Positions 1 to 6,012 of a stretch of 8,121 bases of DNA are shown piece by piece. The stretch lies in NCBI GenBank assembly GCA_964369525.1, contig CAYJEW010000065.1, positions 1 through 8,121 on the forward strand, in the 5' to 3' direction. Position 1 is the first letter of the stretch. Each line of letters begins with the position of its first letter. The notes beneath the pieces were generated by a model, which was not told where the DNA came from, did no database searches, and saw nothing but the letters and a program-made list of their open reading frames with translations. The stretch is from JAAYCI01 sp964369525 (GTDB lineage: Bacteria > Bacillota > Clostridia > Oscillospirales > Ruminococcaceae). A program made the position numbers and the translations under genes.

Positions 1-270
1 TGTCCAGTTGCTAAGGTTACCAACGCCTACGGTATCTATATGGCCGTCAAACGCAATAAGGGTGGGGCCGCTGCCAATCCAGCCCAGCAGGTTACCCATA
101 GGGTCTATCTCAACCTTGTCAAACCCAAGCGCTCGCATCTCTGCGGCGGCGCATTCCACCTTGCCTTTTTCGCCGGTGCTCTCGCCGGGTATTTTAACCA
201 TAGCACGTAAAAAACGTGTCATATCGCTGCGGTAACCCTCGGCTGCTGCATTAATTGCTGTAAAATCCAT
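1..270 (-). CDS. ygeY: YgeY-type M20 metallohydrolase linked to selenium metabolism (N-terminal part)
   Basis: Only the first 90 codons are present; the gene runs off the left edge. The ATG at 270 follows the RBS AGGTGAGG. The visible protein begins MDFTAINAAAEGYRSDM and contains GHIDTVG at residues 76-82. This is the M20 peptidase metal-site motif, with His77 as the expected first metal ligand and Asp79 as its partner, and it is followed by a G-N-x-x-NW stretch (84-89) like that of YgeY-family hydrolases. M20 enzymes are cytosolic di-zinc amidohydrolases. The YgeY branch has no settled substrate but recurs beside selenium-dependent molybdenum hydroxylase genes. It lies 47 bp downstream of the nucleotidyltransferase gene on the same strand, with no terminator visible between them, so it is probably in the same operon. 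A general M20 deacylase or dipeptidase would be the alternative, but the next two genes favour YgeY. Confidence 0.82.
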   Translation of the reverse strand, partial: MDFTAINAAAEGYRSDMTRFLRAMVKIPGESTGEKGKVECAAAEMRALGFDKVEIDPMGNLLGWIGSGPTLIAFDGHIDTVGVGNLSNWT

Positions 271-317
271 TTGCCTCACCTCTTAATTTATTTTAAATTC
301 GCTATAAGTTCGCATGT

Positions 318-926
318 TTAGATTTTATTTTGGTAGTAACTCTGCAATGCCTCAAGCTGTTCTTGCGTGTCTACATCGGCCAAAGTATATGGGGAGGAAA
401 CCTCTATGCACTGCACCTTTTCGGCATGGTGTTTTTTTATAATGCGTGGCGCCACACCGTGGGGTAGCGCTAAAAAATCCTGCCTAAAATCTGCCGAAAA
501 CACTGCGGGGTGCGATTGCTGCCCGCCATAGCAAGGCACGGTGATATGCCCCGGCTTTTGGGCATGTAGCATGGTGTGTATTAGCTCTTTTGTAAGCAGA
601 GGCTGGTCGCAGCTAAAGAACATGTAATGCTCGGCATTGCTGTGTTGCACCCCAAGTTTTGCGCTGTTGCCCACGTCAAAATGGGCGTTTGGGTTGTGTA
701 TTAGCTCAACAGGATACTGCGCGGCTAGCTGCTTTACTTCGTCGCTGGCCCATACAAACAATACGCGGCCAAACACCGACATGCCACATAACAATTTTAG
801 TGTATGGCTTGCCAACGGTTGGCCGCAAAAAGGGTATAGTAATTTGTTATTATGGCCAAAGCGGCGAGAGAACCCCGAGGCAAGTACTATGGCGTCTACA
901 CACAAGCGGCCGTCTGCGCAGCTCAT
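318..926 (-). CDS. mocA: MocA/YgfJ-type molybdenum cofactor nucleotidyltransferase (selenium-dependent hydroxylase maturation)
   Basis: A 202-aa cytosolic protein of the NTP_transf_3 fold, the usual length for the family. LASGFSRRFG (residues 15-24) plus Lys28 is the nucleotide-binding loop. GNSAKLG (86-92) and CDQPLLT (106-112) follow, with Asp107 the likely magnesium ligand, and the C-terminal motif is ADVDTQEQL. MocA enzymes transfer CMP from CTP to molybdopterin to make the dinucleotide cofactor of xanthine dehydrogenase-type hydroxylases; the YgfJ-like branch goes with selenium-dependent ones. The ATG overlaps the yqeB stop (ATGA, 923-926), so the two are probably translationally coupled. 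Some positions are unusual: SHPAVFS where the family usually has a Gly before the H/N-P, and GVAPRII near the usual GD-G-R motif. CTP rather than GTP use is inferred from the family and context, not proven by a residue here. Confidence 0.85.
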   Translation of the reverse strand: MSCADGRLCVDAIVLASGFSRRFGHNNKLLYPFCGQPLASHTLKLLCGMSVFGRVLFVWASDEVKQLAAQYPVELIHNPNAHFDVGNSAKLGVQHSNAEHYMFFSCDQPLLTKELIHTMLHAQKPGHITVPCYGGQQSHPAVFSADFRQDFLALPHGVAPRIIKKHHAEKVQCIEVSSPYTLADVDTQEQLEALQSYYQNKI

Positions 927-1735
927 CGCTTTTTCTTCTGCAGGCGGTTATGCAGGTGGAAGTACGCTTCCAATACACCGCCGGCAACACTGCGAGAGCG
1001 GTCTGAAATTTGAGTGGGGTCAATATCGGTAATAGGGTCAATATCGGCCACCCGTATGCCGGCAGGCACAAATAGGCCTGGGTGCAGTGTGCCGCGCAAA
1101 ATACCGGTGAAAGGGGCTTTAATAAATGTTTGGTCTACTATAAGCACGGCTTCGCCCTTATGCACCACATCTCCAATGTTTTTTATGGCTCTCAGTACTC
1201 CATCCACTGGCGAAAAAAGTGTTTGTGGGTTGCGGTCTGTATCAGGCTGATCATCGGTAGATGGCGCCACAAACGCGCCACCCTGCAAAATCATGCGTCC
1301 CATACCTTTAAGTGGGGTGGTTTCCACCACGGCATGCACCTGTGTGGGGGCTGTGTAGCCGGGGCCCAGCGCTATGGTGATAGGCGCCATATCTATGCGC
1401 ATGTCCGATGTATCCGGCGCCATGGTGGCATCTATAACAGCGTATGGGCCAAGCTGCTCAATGGCAGCACCCTCAGGGTCTACAATAACAGGTATCTCGC
1501 CCTGCTTTTGTATCTCTTCCATATCGCGGTAGTTATCGGTAAGGCGAGATACCATTCCCTCAACAGTTGCTGTTTTGCTGTAAACAGCTTCGCTTAAGCA
1601 GGTAAGCCGACGTACGGCTGTGGGGTAGGGCCGCTCCAGCATAGCCACCCGCAGGCCGGAGTTGGTTAATTTTTGCACAACGCCTGTGGCAAGCTCTCCG
1701 GCGCCGCGCACTAAAATCAGCCGGCTTTTCGGCAT
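923..1735 (-). CDS. yqeB: YqeB family selenium-dependent molybdenum hydroxylase system protein
   Basis: A 270-aa protein using the ATG at 1735, which has an AGAGG Shine-Dalgarno site 8 nt upstream. The frame is open to another ATG at 1801, but that would add 22 unconserved residues and has no RBS. The N-terminus has a Rossmann-like glycine loop, RGAGELATG (residues 10-18). A family stretch with AVRRL and EAVYS follows, then a C-terminal beta-rich part with FSPVDGVL and KAPFTGIL that resembles a barrel-sandwich fold. YqeB (EF2563 family) is one of the proteins whose phylogenetic pattern marks selenium-dependent molybdenum hydroxylases in genomes that have selD. It is thought to help insert or handle the labile selenium at the molybdenum centre, but its reaction is not known. 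It is the first visible gene of the yqeB-mocA-ygeY run. The Glu in GAGELA, where Asp is common, is conservative. Confidence 0.9.
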   Translation of the reverse strand: MPKSRLILVRGAGELATGVVQKLTNSGLRVAMLERPYPTAVRRLTCLSEAVYSKTATVEGMVSRLTDNYRDMEEIQKQGEIPVIVDPEGAAIEQLGPYAVIDATMAPDTSDMRIDMAPITIALGPGYTAPTQVHAVVETTPLKGMGRMILQGGAFVAPSTDDQPDTDRNPQTLFSPVDGVLRAIKNIGDVVHKGEAVLIVDQTFIKAPFTGILRGTLHPGLFVPAGIRVADIDPITDIDPTQISDRSRSVAGGVLEAYFHLHNRLQKKKR

Positions 1736-1801
1736 AATAAGCGCCTCTCTTTCATGATTTACTAAAAAGTATGCCATGTAGTTTTTGCTATAAAATCGCA
1801 C

Positions 1802-1830
1802 ATAAATATATATTCATACTATATATTTAT
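1802..1830. repeat. Perfect 11-bp inverted repeat at the yqeB promoter (operator candidate)
   Basis: ATAAATATATA (1802-1812) and TATATATTTAT (1820-1830) are exact reverse complements separated by 7 nt. The dyad covers the predicted -10 and start site of the yqeB promoter, where a repressor would bind. Composition is pure A/T, so it could also be a chance product of local base bias. Confidence 0.4.
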
Positions 1831-1846
1831 ACCATATGGCAGTTAA
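1818..1846 (-). promoter_or_regulatory. Putative promoter of the yqeB operon
   Basis: On the minus strand TTAACT (1841-1846) is followed after 17 nt by TATAGT (1818-1823), a reasonable sigma-70 type pair. This would give an untranslated leader of roughly 75 nt before the yqeB ATG at 1735. The -10 box overlaps the right part of a perfect 11-bp dyad (1802-1812 / 1820-1830), and the -35 box lies in a tandem 11-bp repeat. Assigned by eye; the region is very AT-rich, so chance matches are likely. Confidence 0.35.
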
Positions 1847-1874
1847 ATGGTAGTTAAAAATGGCATACTTTTAG

Positions 1875-2215
1875 CATACCTTTTTTCGGTGAATTTCGCA
1901 AGGGAAAAGGCAAATAAAACTACGTTTTTTTGCACTGCTGTATCAAAAACCATAAAGCGATAGCGGCGGGTATAAAATATGGGCGTATGGTGATAATAAC
2001 CAGTTTTTTTCACCTGCCTTTCAGCACAACGACAAAACACACAAAAACAATATACATTCGTCAATATTCGGCAATTTTTTCACAGTTGGGAGTGTACATT
2101 GATAGCGAAAAAATATAGCGTCGTATCTTTTGATATTACAGCAGGCGAATTTAACCTGCTTAATATATTTTTAAACAAAAAACCATAGCATATACAGCGA
2201 GAGGGGAGTAAAAAA
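1875..2215. other. AT-rich intergenic region, no recognisable gene
   Basis: Frames here (a 73-codon minus frame and a 62-codon plus frame) have no Shine-Dalgarno site, carry Cys/His/aromatic-rich low-quality translations and match no family I know. A weak hairpin, AGCAGG (2140-2145) with CCTGCT (2155-2160), is followed by a T-rich stretch and could be a minor terminator or part of the leader of the next small gene. The promoter of that small gene should lie here, but I cannot pick a convincing pair. Confidence 0.5.
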
Positions 2216-2377
2216 TTGAACTACCAAAAACAGCACAATGTGCCTAGCGACAACCTTAAGCTAACCAAAAAAAACACAAACCCATTTCCACCGTCATACT
2301 ATGAAAATGAAAGGCGGGTAAAGGAAAAACTTGCAAAGGTAAAAAACCCATATAGCGACAAGCCCTACTCTATCTAA
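2216..2377 (+). CDS. Small hypothetical protein, 53 aa, TTG start
   Basis: Starts at TTG 2216, preceded by a strong purine-rich RBS (GAGAGGGGAG) with a gap of about 7 nt, and ends at TAA 2375-2377. The protein starts (M)NYQKQHNVPSDNLKL and ends KNPYSDKPYSI. It is highly basic, with a central NPFPPSYYENERR motif and a short Lys/Glu-rich helix (about residues 30-43). There is no signal peptide or membrane segment, so it is probably cytosolic. I do not recognise the family. Support for a real gene comes from the RBS, sensible codon use, the N-P-F/Y repeats (NPFPP, NPYSD) and a strong hairpin terminator 24 nt after the stop. It stands alone on the plus strand. The non-ATG start and small size mean automatic gene callers may miss it. 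Confidence 0.6.
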   Translation: MNYQKQHNVPSDNLKLTKKNTNPFPPSYYENERRVKEKLAKVKNPYSDKPYSI

Positions 2378-2401
2378 TATTTAACAATGCATACGCACAA
2401 A

Positions 2402-2441
2402 AAAACAGCACCCTCTGCTATCTAGCAGAGGGTGCTGTTTT
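2402..2441. terminator. Bidirectional Rho-independent terminator, 19-bp perfect stem
   Basis: AAAACAGCACCCTCTGCTA (2402-2420) and TAGCAGAGGGTGCTGTTTT (2423-2441) are exact reverse complements with only TC between them, so the real loop opens a few pairs. The arms supply T-runs on both strands: TTTT on plus, and seven T in a row on minus. It sits between two convergent small genes and can serve both. Confidence 0.92.
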
Positions 2442-2447
2442 AATAAA

Positions 2448-2666
2448 TTATGGTAGATTTTTCAGGTCGGCATCAATAGCATCCAGAAGTTCTGGTTTCA
2501 TGCCAACAGCAGCTGCCTGAGGAAGCGCAGATACAGCGCGCAATGTCATGCCGTATGCCATGGGGAGCATGGGGTTAGAGGTAACACCAGGAAGGTGTTT
2601 TTCTAATACTGCCTTGCAATCAGGATTGTCAACCAATTCTTTCACAGTTAAATCAACGCTAGCCAT
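2448..2666 (-). CDS. Small conserved-looking protein, 72 aa, unknown function
   Basis: ATG at 2666 has an excellent RBS (GGGAGG, 8 nt spacing); stop TAA at 2448-2450, followed directly by the strong terminator. The sequence runs MASVDLTVKELVDNPDCKAV, then LEKHLPGVTSNPMLPM with an AYGMTLRAVS segment, and ends ELLDAIDADLKNLP. It is predicted to be a soluble, mostly helical small domain with no membrane segment. From memory, a similar pattern (an E-K-x-L-P-G turn, then a G-M-T/S-L helix and a final AIDADL helix) occurs as a short tail on some Firmicutes hydrolases. Here it is a complete free-standing gene. I cannot name the family or a function. It lies 123 bp after the ABC ATPase gene with no clear terminator between, so it could be read from the transporter operon, though a local minus-strand TATACT (2720-2725) may be its own -10. 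Confidence 0.75.
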   Translation of the reverse strand: MASVDLTVKELVDNPDCKAVLEKHLPGVTSNPMLPMAYGMTLRAVSALPQAAAVGMKPELLDAIDADLKNLP

Positions 2667-2789
2667 AAATAAATCCTCCCATACTATAATGTAATATATA
2701 GTGCTAAGAACATATGAATAGTATAGCTAATAAGTGTGAACAAATCGTGACAAGTGGAAAATTTTATCATTATTTAACAAAAAAATAAA

Positions 2790-3554
2790 TCAAGTAACAG
2801 CAACATCCCTAAACTTGTCCACCAGTTGCGCAGTGGTAAGAGCAGCTTTTTCTTCGCCTGATATGTCGTAAGATATGCGCCCTTCGTCCATCATAACAAG
2901 TCTGTCGCCATACTTTAGGGCATCGCGCATGTTGTGGGTAACCATCAAGGTGGTAAGCTTGTGCTCGCGCACTAGCGCGTTGCTAAGGTGAAGCACCTTA
3001 GCCGCCGTTTTTGGGTCTAGCGCTGCGGTGTGTTCGTCTAGCAGTAGCACATCCGGACGCTGTAGCGTGGCCATAAGCAGCGTTAAAGCTTGGCGCTGGC
3101 CTCCGCTTAAAAGACCCACCTTCGCCCCCATGCGTCCCTCAAGCCCCAGCCCCAGCTGAGCCAAAGCTTTGCGGTAGCCCTCGCGTTCACTACGTGCAAG
3201 GCCTCGGCGCAGGGTGCGCTGGCACCCTCTACGAGCTGCAAGCGCCAGGTTTTCTTCAATGGTCATATTAGCGGCAGTGCCCTGCATAGGGTCTTGAAAT
3301 ACCCGCCCAACATACGAAGCACGCTTGTGCTCGGCTAGCGAGGTTACATCCTTGCCGCCTATTAAAATTTTGCCGCCATCCACAGGGAACATCCCGCCAA
3401 CAGCATTAAGTATCGTAGATTTACCACCGCCGTTGCTGCCTATTACAATCACAAACTCGCCACTTGCAAGAGAAAGGTTAACCCCTTTTAGTGCACGGGT
3501 TTCGTTGGCCGTGCCCACATTAAAGCTTTTGCTAATATTTTCAATGCGTAGCAT
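2790..3554 (-). CDS. ABC transporter ATP-binding protein of the T-box regulated (TrpXYZ-like) importer
   Basis: A 254-aa cytosolic ATPase with every expected motif: Walker A GSNGGGKST (39-47), Q-loop Gln87 in VFQDP, signature LSGGQ (149-153), Walker B VLLLDE (169-174), D-loop ALD (178-180) and switch His207 in MVTH. It would drive uptake together with the adjacent permease. ATG 3554 lies 3 nt past the permease stop, and its RBS AAGGAGG sits inside the end of the permease gene, so translation is tightly linked. The order binding protein, permease, ATPase matches the PF04392-type importers of Bacillota such as TrpXYZ. The ATPase itself gives no information on cargo. It is the last gene before a 123-bp gap. 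Confidence 0.93.
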   Translation of the reverse strand: MLRIENISKSFNVGTANETRALKGVNLSLASGEFVIVIGSNGGGKSTILNAVGGMFPVDGGKILIGGKDVTSLAEHKRASYVGRVFQDPMQGTAANMTIEENLALAARRGCQRTLRRGLARSEREGYRKALAQLGLGLEGRMGAKVGLLSGGQRQALTLLMATLQRPDVLLLDEHTAALDPKTAAKVLHLSNALVREHKLTTLMVTHNMRDALKYGDRLVMMDEGRISYDISGEEKAALTTAQLVDKFRDVAVT

Positions 3555-3557
3555 GGG

Positions 3558-4454
3558 CTAGCCCTCCTTTTTTACAGCGGGTTTATTTTTTGTAAACCGT
3601 GCCTTAATGTGTGGCAGATATAGCGCCGCCGCCACAGTTATGGCGGTGAAAAGCTTCAGGTCGGTAGCGGGCATGCCGGCTTCTATAACCAGCGCAATAA
3701 TAATGCGGTAGATAATTGCGCCCAGTATAACAGCAATAAGATTACGCAAAAGCTTGCCATTACCAAACAAAACTTCGCCAATTATTAAAGACGCAAGCCC
3801 TATAACAATAGCGCCCTGGCCCATACCCACATCGGCAAAGCCTTGATACTGAGCAATTAATCCACCCGCAAGACCAACCAGCGCATTCGACAGCGCAAGG
3901 CCTATCAGCTTTGCGTTGTCGGTGTTAATACCTTGTGCCAGCGCCATTTTTGGGTTGCTACCGGTAGAGCGTATGCCAAAGCCAATCTCTGTACCCAAAA
4001 ACCAAAAAACAGCCGCTACAACAAGCGCAACAATCACAACGCCAAGTATGATGGTAGATGGGTTTTTATCTATGCCCATATCCATTATACGGCTAAGAAA
4101 TGTTGGCTCTCGTAGCAGCGATATGTTGGAGGTGTTTTGCATAACCCGAATATTTATCGAGTATAGCGCTATCATAGTTAAAATTCCGCTTAAAAGCGCC
4201 GGAATTTTCAGCTTTGTGTGTAATAGGCCTGTAACAAGCCCTGCGGCCGCCCCTGCAAGCGGCGCCGCTAGTGTGGCTACAATAGGGCTACCACCCATGC
4301 TAATAATAACCGATGAAACGCTGGCGCCAAGCACAATAGTGCCCTCCACCGAAAGGTCGGCAATGTCGAGCACTCTGTAGGTAAGGTATACCCCCAGAGT
4401 AACAATGCCCCATAAAAGCCCCAGCGCCACAGCGCCGGTCATAATGTTTACCAT
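3558..4454 (-). CDS. ABC transporter permease (BPD_transp_2 type) of the T-box regulated importer
   Basis: A strongly hydrophobic protein of 298 aa with about eight membrane-spanning stretches, starting MVNIMTGAVALGLLWG. Internal features include DLSVEGTIVLGA (early loop), ALLSGILTMIALYSINI, and ALSNALVGLAGGLIAQYQG, which is the cytoplasmic coupling region in this family. I prefer ATG 4454. A GTG at 4466 in the same frame would add four residues, but GGAG abuts that GTG, leaving no usable spacing. The family is the single-permease type that works as a homodimer with a PF04392 lipoprotein. It lies 130 nt downstream of the binding-protein gene across a strong hairpin, and just upstream of the ATPase gene. 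Confidence 0.9.
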   Translation of the reverse strand: MVNIMTGAVALGLLWGIVTLGVYLTYRVLDIADLSVEGTIVLGASVSSVIISMGGSPIVATLAAPLAGAAAGLVTGLLHTKLKIPALLSGILTMIALYSINIRVMQNTSNISLLREPTFLSRIMDMGIDKNPSTIILGVVIVALVVAAVFWFLGTEIGFGIRSTGSNPKMALAQGINTDNAKLIGLALSNALVGLAGGLIAQYQGFADVGMGQGAIVIGLASLIIGEVLFGNGKLLRNLIAVILGAIIYRIIIALVIEAGMPATDLKLFTAITVAAALYLPHIKARFTKNKPAVKKEG

Positions 4455-4523
4455 AAATACTCTCACTCCAACATGGATAAAATGCTATCAAGCAGATAAA
4501 ACTTTACTTTAATAAAAGCGGGG

Positions 4524-4559
4524 TGCCCTTGTGGTCGCACTTAAGCGACCACAAGGGCA
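4524..4559 (-). promoter_or_regulatory. Strong intra-operon hairpin between binding-protein and permease genes
   Basis: TGCCCTTGTGGTCGC (4524-4538) and GCGACCACAAGGGCA (4545-4559) form a perfect 15-bp stem with a 6-nt loop (ACTTAA). On the transcript it lies 25 nt after the binding-protein stop. It is not followed at once by a T-run (minus strand continues CCCCGCTTTTATT), so it is a poor intrinsic terminator. It more likely protects the 3' end of the upstream mRNA, or terminates partially, giving more binding protein than membrane components. Confidence 0.75.
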
Positions 4560-4584
4560 GAACATAACAAATTCAAAAGAAAAT

Positions 4585-5634
4585 TTAAGCTGCGTCTTCC
4601 GGCTCTACAACTGCGTCGGTGTACTGCTCGGGAATGGTGAAGCCCATATCAGCGGCTGTGAGGCCGTTGATGGTAACCTCGTCGCTGGAATCTGCAAATT
4701 GGATAGGCATTGTAGAGATGTCTGCGCCGTTTAACACTTCAATTGCCATAAGGCCGGTTTTGTAGCCAAGGTCAAAGTAGTTGATGCCCATGGTAGCAAG
4801 GCCGCCGCCCAGCACCATGTTGCTCTCGCCGCAGATGGTGGGTATGCCGGCTTCTACAGCAACGCCGGATACGGTTGCCATAGCGGCTGCTATGGTGTTG
4901 TCGGTAGGAATGTAGATGGCATCGCAACGTGTAACAAGGCTTTGCGTAGCCTGCTGTACGTCGTTAACGTTGGTAACGGTAATCTCTTCCCAAGCAAGAC
5001 CAAGCGACTCAATATGTTCTTTAGCAATGTTAATCTGCAACACGCTGTTGTCTTCGCTGGAGTTGTAAAGCAGACCAACGGTTTGTACCTCGGGCACAAG
5101 CTCTACCAAAAGGTCTATCTGCGCGGCCACAGGGTTCATATCAGATGTGCCGCTTATGTTGCCGCCGGGTGCGTCGTCGCTGTCAATAAGGCCTGCTGTG
5201 GTGTAGCTGGTAACAGCGGTAGCCAAAATGGGTATCTCGGTAGTTTTAGCTGCTATAGCCTGTGCCGAGTCGGTAGCAATGGCCAAAACAAGGTCTTTTT
5301 CTTGGCTTACAAACCTGTCAGAAATGGTAGAAAGGTTGTTTGTATCGCCCTGTGCGTTTTGAAAATCGAGTTCGATGTTTTCGCCGTCTACAAAGCCATT
5401 ATCGGCAAGGGCTGCCACAAAACCCTCATAAGCTGCATCTAGTGCGGGGTGCTCGATAATTTGAATAATGCCAATGGTTTGCATCTCGCCGCTGGGCATT
5501 GCACTGGCAGAGCCGCTTGCAGGTGCTGCAGACGATGCTGCGGCAGAGCTTGCGGGTGATGTGCAGCCGGCCAACAGGCCAAGCACGGCAAGGATAGACA
5601 AAAGAACGGTTACAATGCGTTTTACGTTTTTCAT
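4585..5634 (-). CDS. ABC transporter substrate-binding lipoprotein, PF04392 (TrpX-like), probably aromatic amino acid
   Basis: A 349-aa lipoprotein. The signal peptide has the basic start MKNVKR, a hydrophobic core and the lipobox LLAGC (20-24), so Cys24 would be lipidated and the protein held on the outer face of the membrane. A Ser/Ala/Pro-rich linker (25-49) follows. The two-lobed binding domain starts at QTIGIIQIIEHPALDAAYEG and contains NAQGD, ATDSAQAIAAKT, SGTSDMNP, VGLLYNSSEDNS and IYIPTDNTI, typical of the ABC_sub_bind family. Characterised or structurally studied relatives include tryptophan-binding TrpX of streptococci. The ATG at 5634 has an AGGAGG RBS 5 nt upstream. The gene is first in the operon, behind a T-box whose specifier reads as tyrosine, so tyrosine (or an aromatic precursor) is a reasonable cargo. 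The protein sequence alone does not decide between Tyr, Trp and Phe. Confidence 0.92.
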   Translation of the reverse strand: MKNVKRIVTVLLSILAVLGLLAGCTSPASSAAASSAAPASGSASAMPSGEMQTIGIIQIIEHPALDAAYEGFVAALADNGFVDGENIELDFQNAQGDTNNLSTISDRFVSQEKDLVLAIATDSAQAIAAKTTEIPILATAVTSYTTAGLIDSDDAPGGNISGTSDMNPVAAQIDLLVELVPEVQTVGLLYNSSEDNSVLQINIAKEHIESLGLAWEEITVTNVNDVQQATQSLVTRCDAIYIPTDNTIAAAMATVSGVAVEAGIPTICGESNMVLGGGLATMGINYFDLGYKTGLMAIEVLNGADISTMPIQFADSSDEVTINGLTAADMGFTIPEQYTDAVVEPEDAA

Positions 5635-5702
5635 GGTTTCCTCCTAACCAATGTTGAAAAGCAGTGTTGGCTGCCTTAATGTGTGTTTTATTTTTAAGAA
5701 AC

Positions 5703-5736
5703 AAAAAAACGCCCTCCGGCTAAAAGCCAGAGGACG
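5703..5736 (-). terminator. T-box attenuator terminator
   Basis: On the minus strand CGTCCTCTGGCT (5736-5725) pairs with AGCCGGAGGGCG (5721-5710) over 12 bp with two G-U pairs and a TTT loop, followed by seven T (5709-5703). Its 5' arm contains the CCUC needed by the antiterminator, so the two folds exclude each other. This is the expected off-state of the T-box controlling the transporter operon. Confidence 0.95.
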
Positions 5737-5978
5737 AGAATGCTCCCGTGTTACCACCTCAGTTTATCAATGCCTCACAGCATCGACCTTAGCGGGTGTC
5801 CAACAACACCCTATCATTTTAACGCGTGAATAGCGGCACCGCTTTACTCGGCCAAAGACCTTTCTTCGGGCAGCTCGGAAGATGTAAGTTCACTATACGT
5901 ATCCATGCCCCTCGCACCACCGGGAACTCTCTGTATGGTTCTAACGCATAGCTACTGATGCCTTCGTCAAAGCTATTG
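5703..5978 (-). promoter_or_regulatory. T-box riboswitch leader, specifier UAC (tRNA-Tyr)
   Basis: Read on the minus strand. Stem I has a K-turn-like base (UGAC / CCGAG), a GAAG/CUUC helix, then the specifier loop. Its 5' strand carries AGUA and its 3' strand is GAACUUACA, and above it is the helix GCUAUGCGU / ACGUAUAGU. AGAGAG and GGUGGUGCGAG in the distal part match the conserved AG bulge and apical loop. By analogy with glyQS (GAA, specifier, then A next to the lower helix), the specifier is UAC at 5884-5886. The T-box motif GAGGUGGUAACACGGG (5745-5760) has bulge UGGU (5753-5756), which pairs with an acceptor end whose discriminator is A. That fits tRNA-Tyr and not bacterial tRNA-Trp (G73). 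A stem III (GGGUGU/ACACCC) precedes it. Uncharged tRNA would favour the antiterminator (GAGG 5757-5760 with CCUC 5730-5733). Confidence 0.93.
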
Positions 5979-5984
5979 TTATGA

Positions 5985-6012
5985 ATTATACACCACCAAA
6001 ACAATATGTCAA
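5985..6012 (-). promoter_or_regulatory. Consensus sigma-70/SigA promoter of the T-box operon
   Basis: On the minus strand TTGACA (6007-6012), a 16-nt spacer and TATAAT (5985-5990) are both exact consensus. Transcription should start near 5978, just before stem I of the T-box leader. Such a strong promoter fits an operon whose control lies in leader attenuation rather than in initiation. Confidence 0.9.

Larger units (their letters stand above)
1762..1874. repeat. Pair of inverted 15/16-bp repeats flanking the yqeB promoter
   Basis: CTAAAAAGTATGCCAT (1762-1777) and ATGGCATACTTTTAG (1860-1874) are reverse complements apart from one A in the A-run. They enclose 82 nt that hold the putative yqeB promoter and the A/T dyad. 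Inside, the 11-mer ATGGCAGTTAA / ATGGTAGTTAA is repeated in tandem (1836-1846, 1847-1857), and ATGGCA occurs again at 1860. The layout would fit two operator half-sites used for looping, or the ends of a very short non-autonomous element. Confidence 0.4.

Noticed and set aside
8..235. 75-codon plus-strand frame
   Set aside because: Antisense shadow of the ygeY 5' end, whose M20 metal motif is clear.
637..1597. Several plus-strand frames of 78-171 codons
   Set aside because: Antisense to mocA and yqeB, with no RBS or recognisable family.
1736..1801. N-terminal extension of yqeB from ATG 1801
   Set aside because: Adds 22 residues unlike the family, lacks an RBS and would begin close to the predicted transcription start; ATG 1735 has AGAGG at proper spacing.
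1843..2118. Two overlapping frames (73 codons minus, 62 codons plus) in the gap
   Set aside because: No Shine-Dalgarno site, no family resemblance and unnatural composition; treated as non-coding.
2681..2724. ATACTAT / ATAGTAT 7-bp inverted repeat upstream of the 72-aa gene
   Set aside because: Too short and A/T-only in a very AT-rich region; a chance match is likely.
4942..5442. 166-codon plus-strand frame
   Set aside because: Antisense shadow of the substrate-binding lipoprotein gene.
5700..5980. Possible tryptophan T-box, as is usual for TrpX-type operons
   Set aside because: No UGG triplet occurs at the specifier position, and the antiterminator bulge UGGU does not match the G73 discriminator of bacterial tRNA-Trp.
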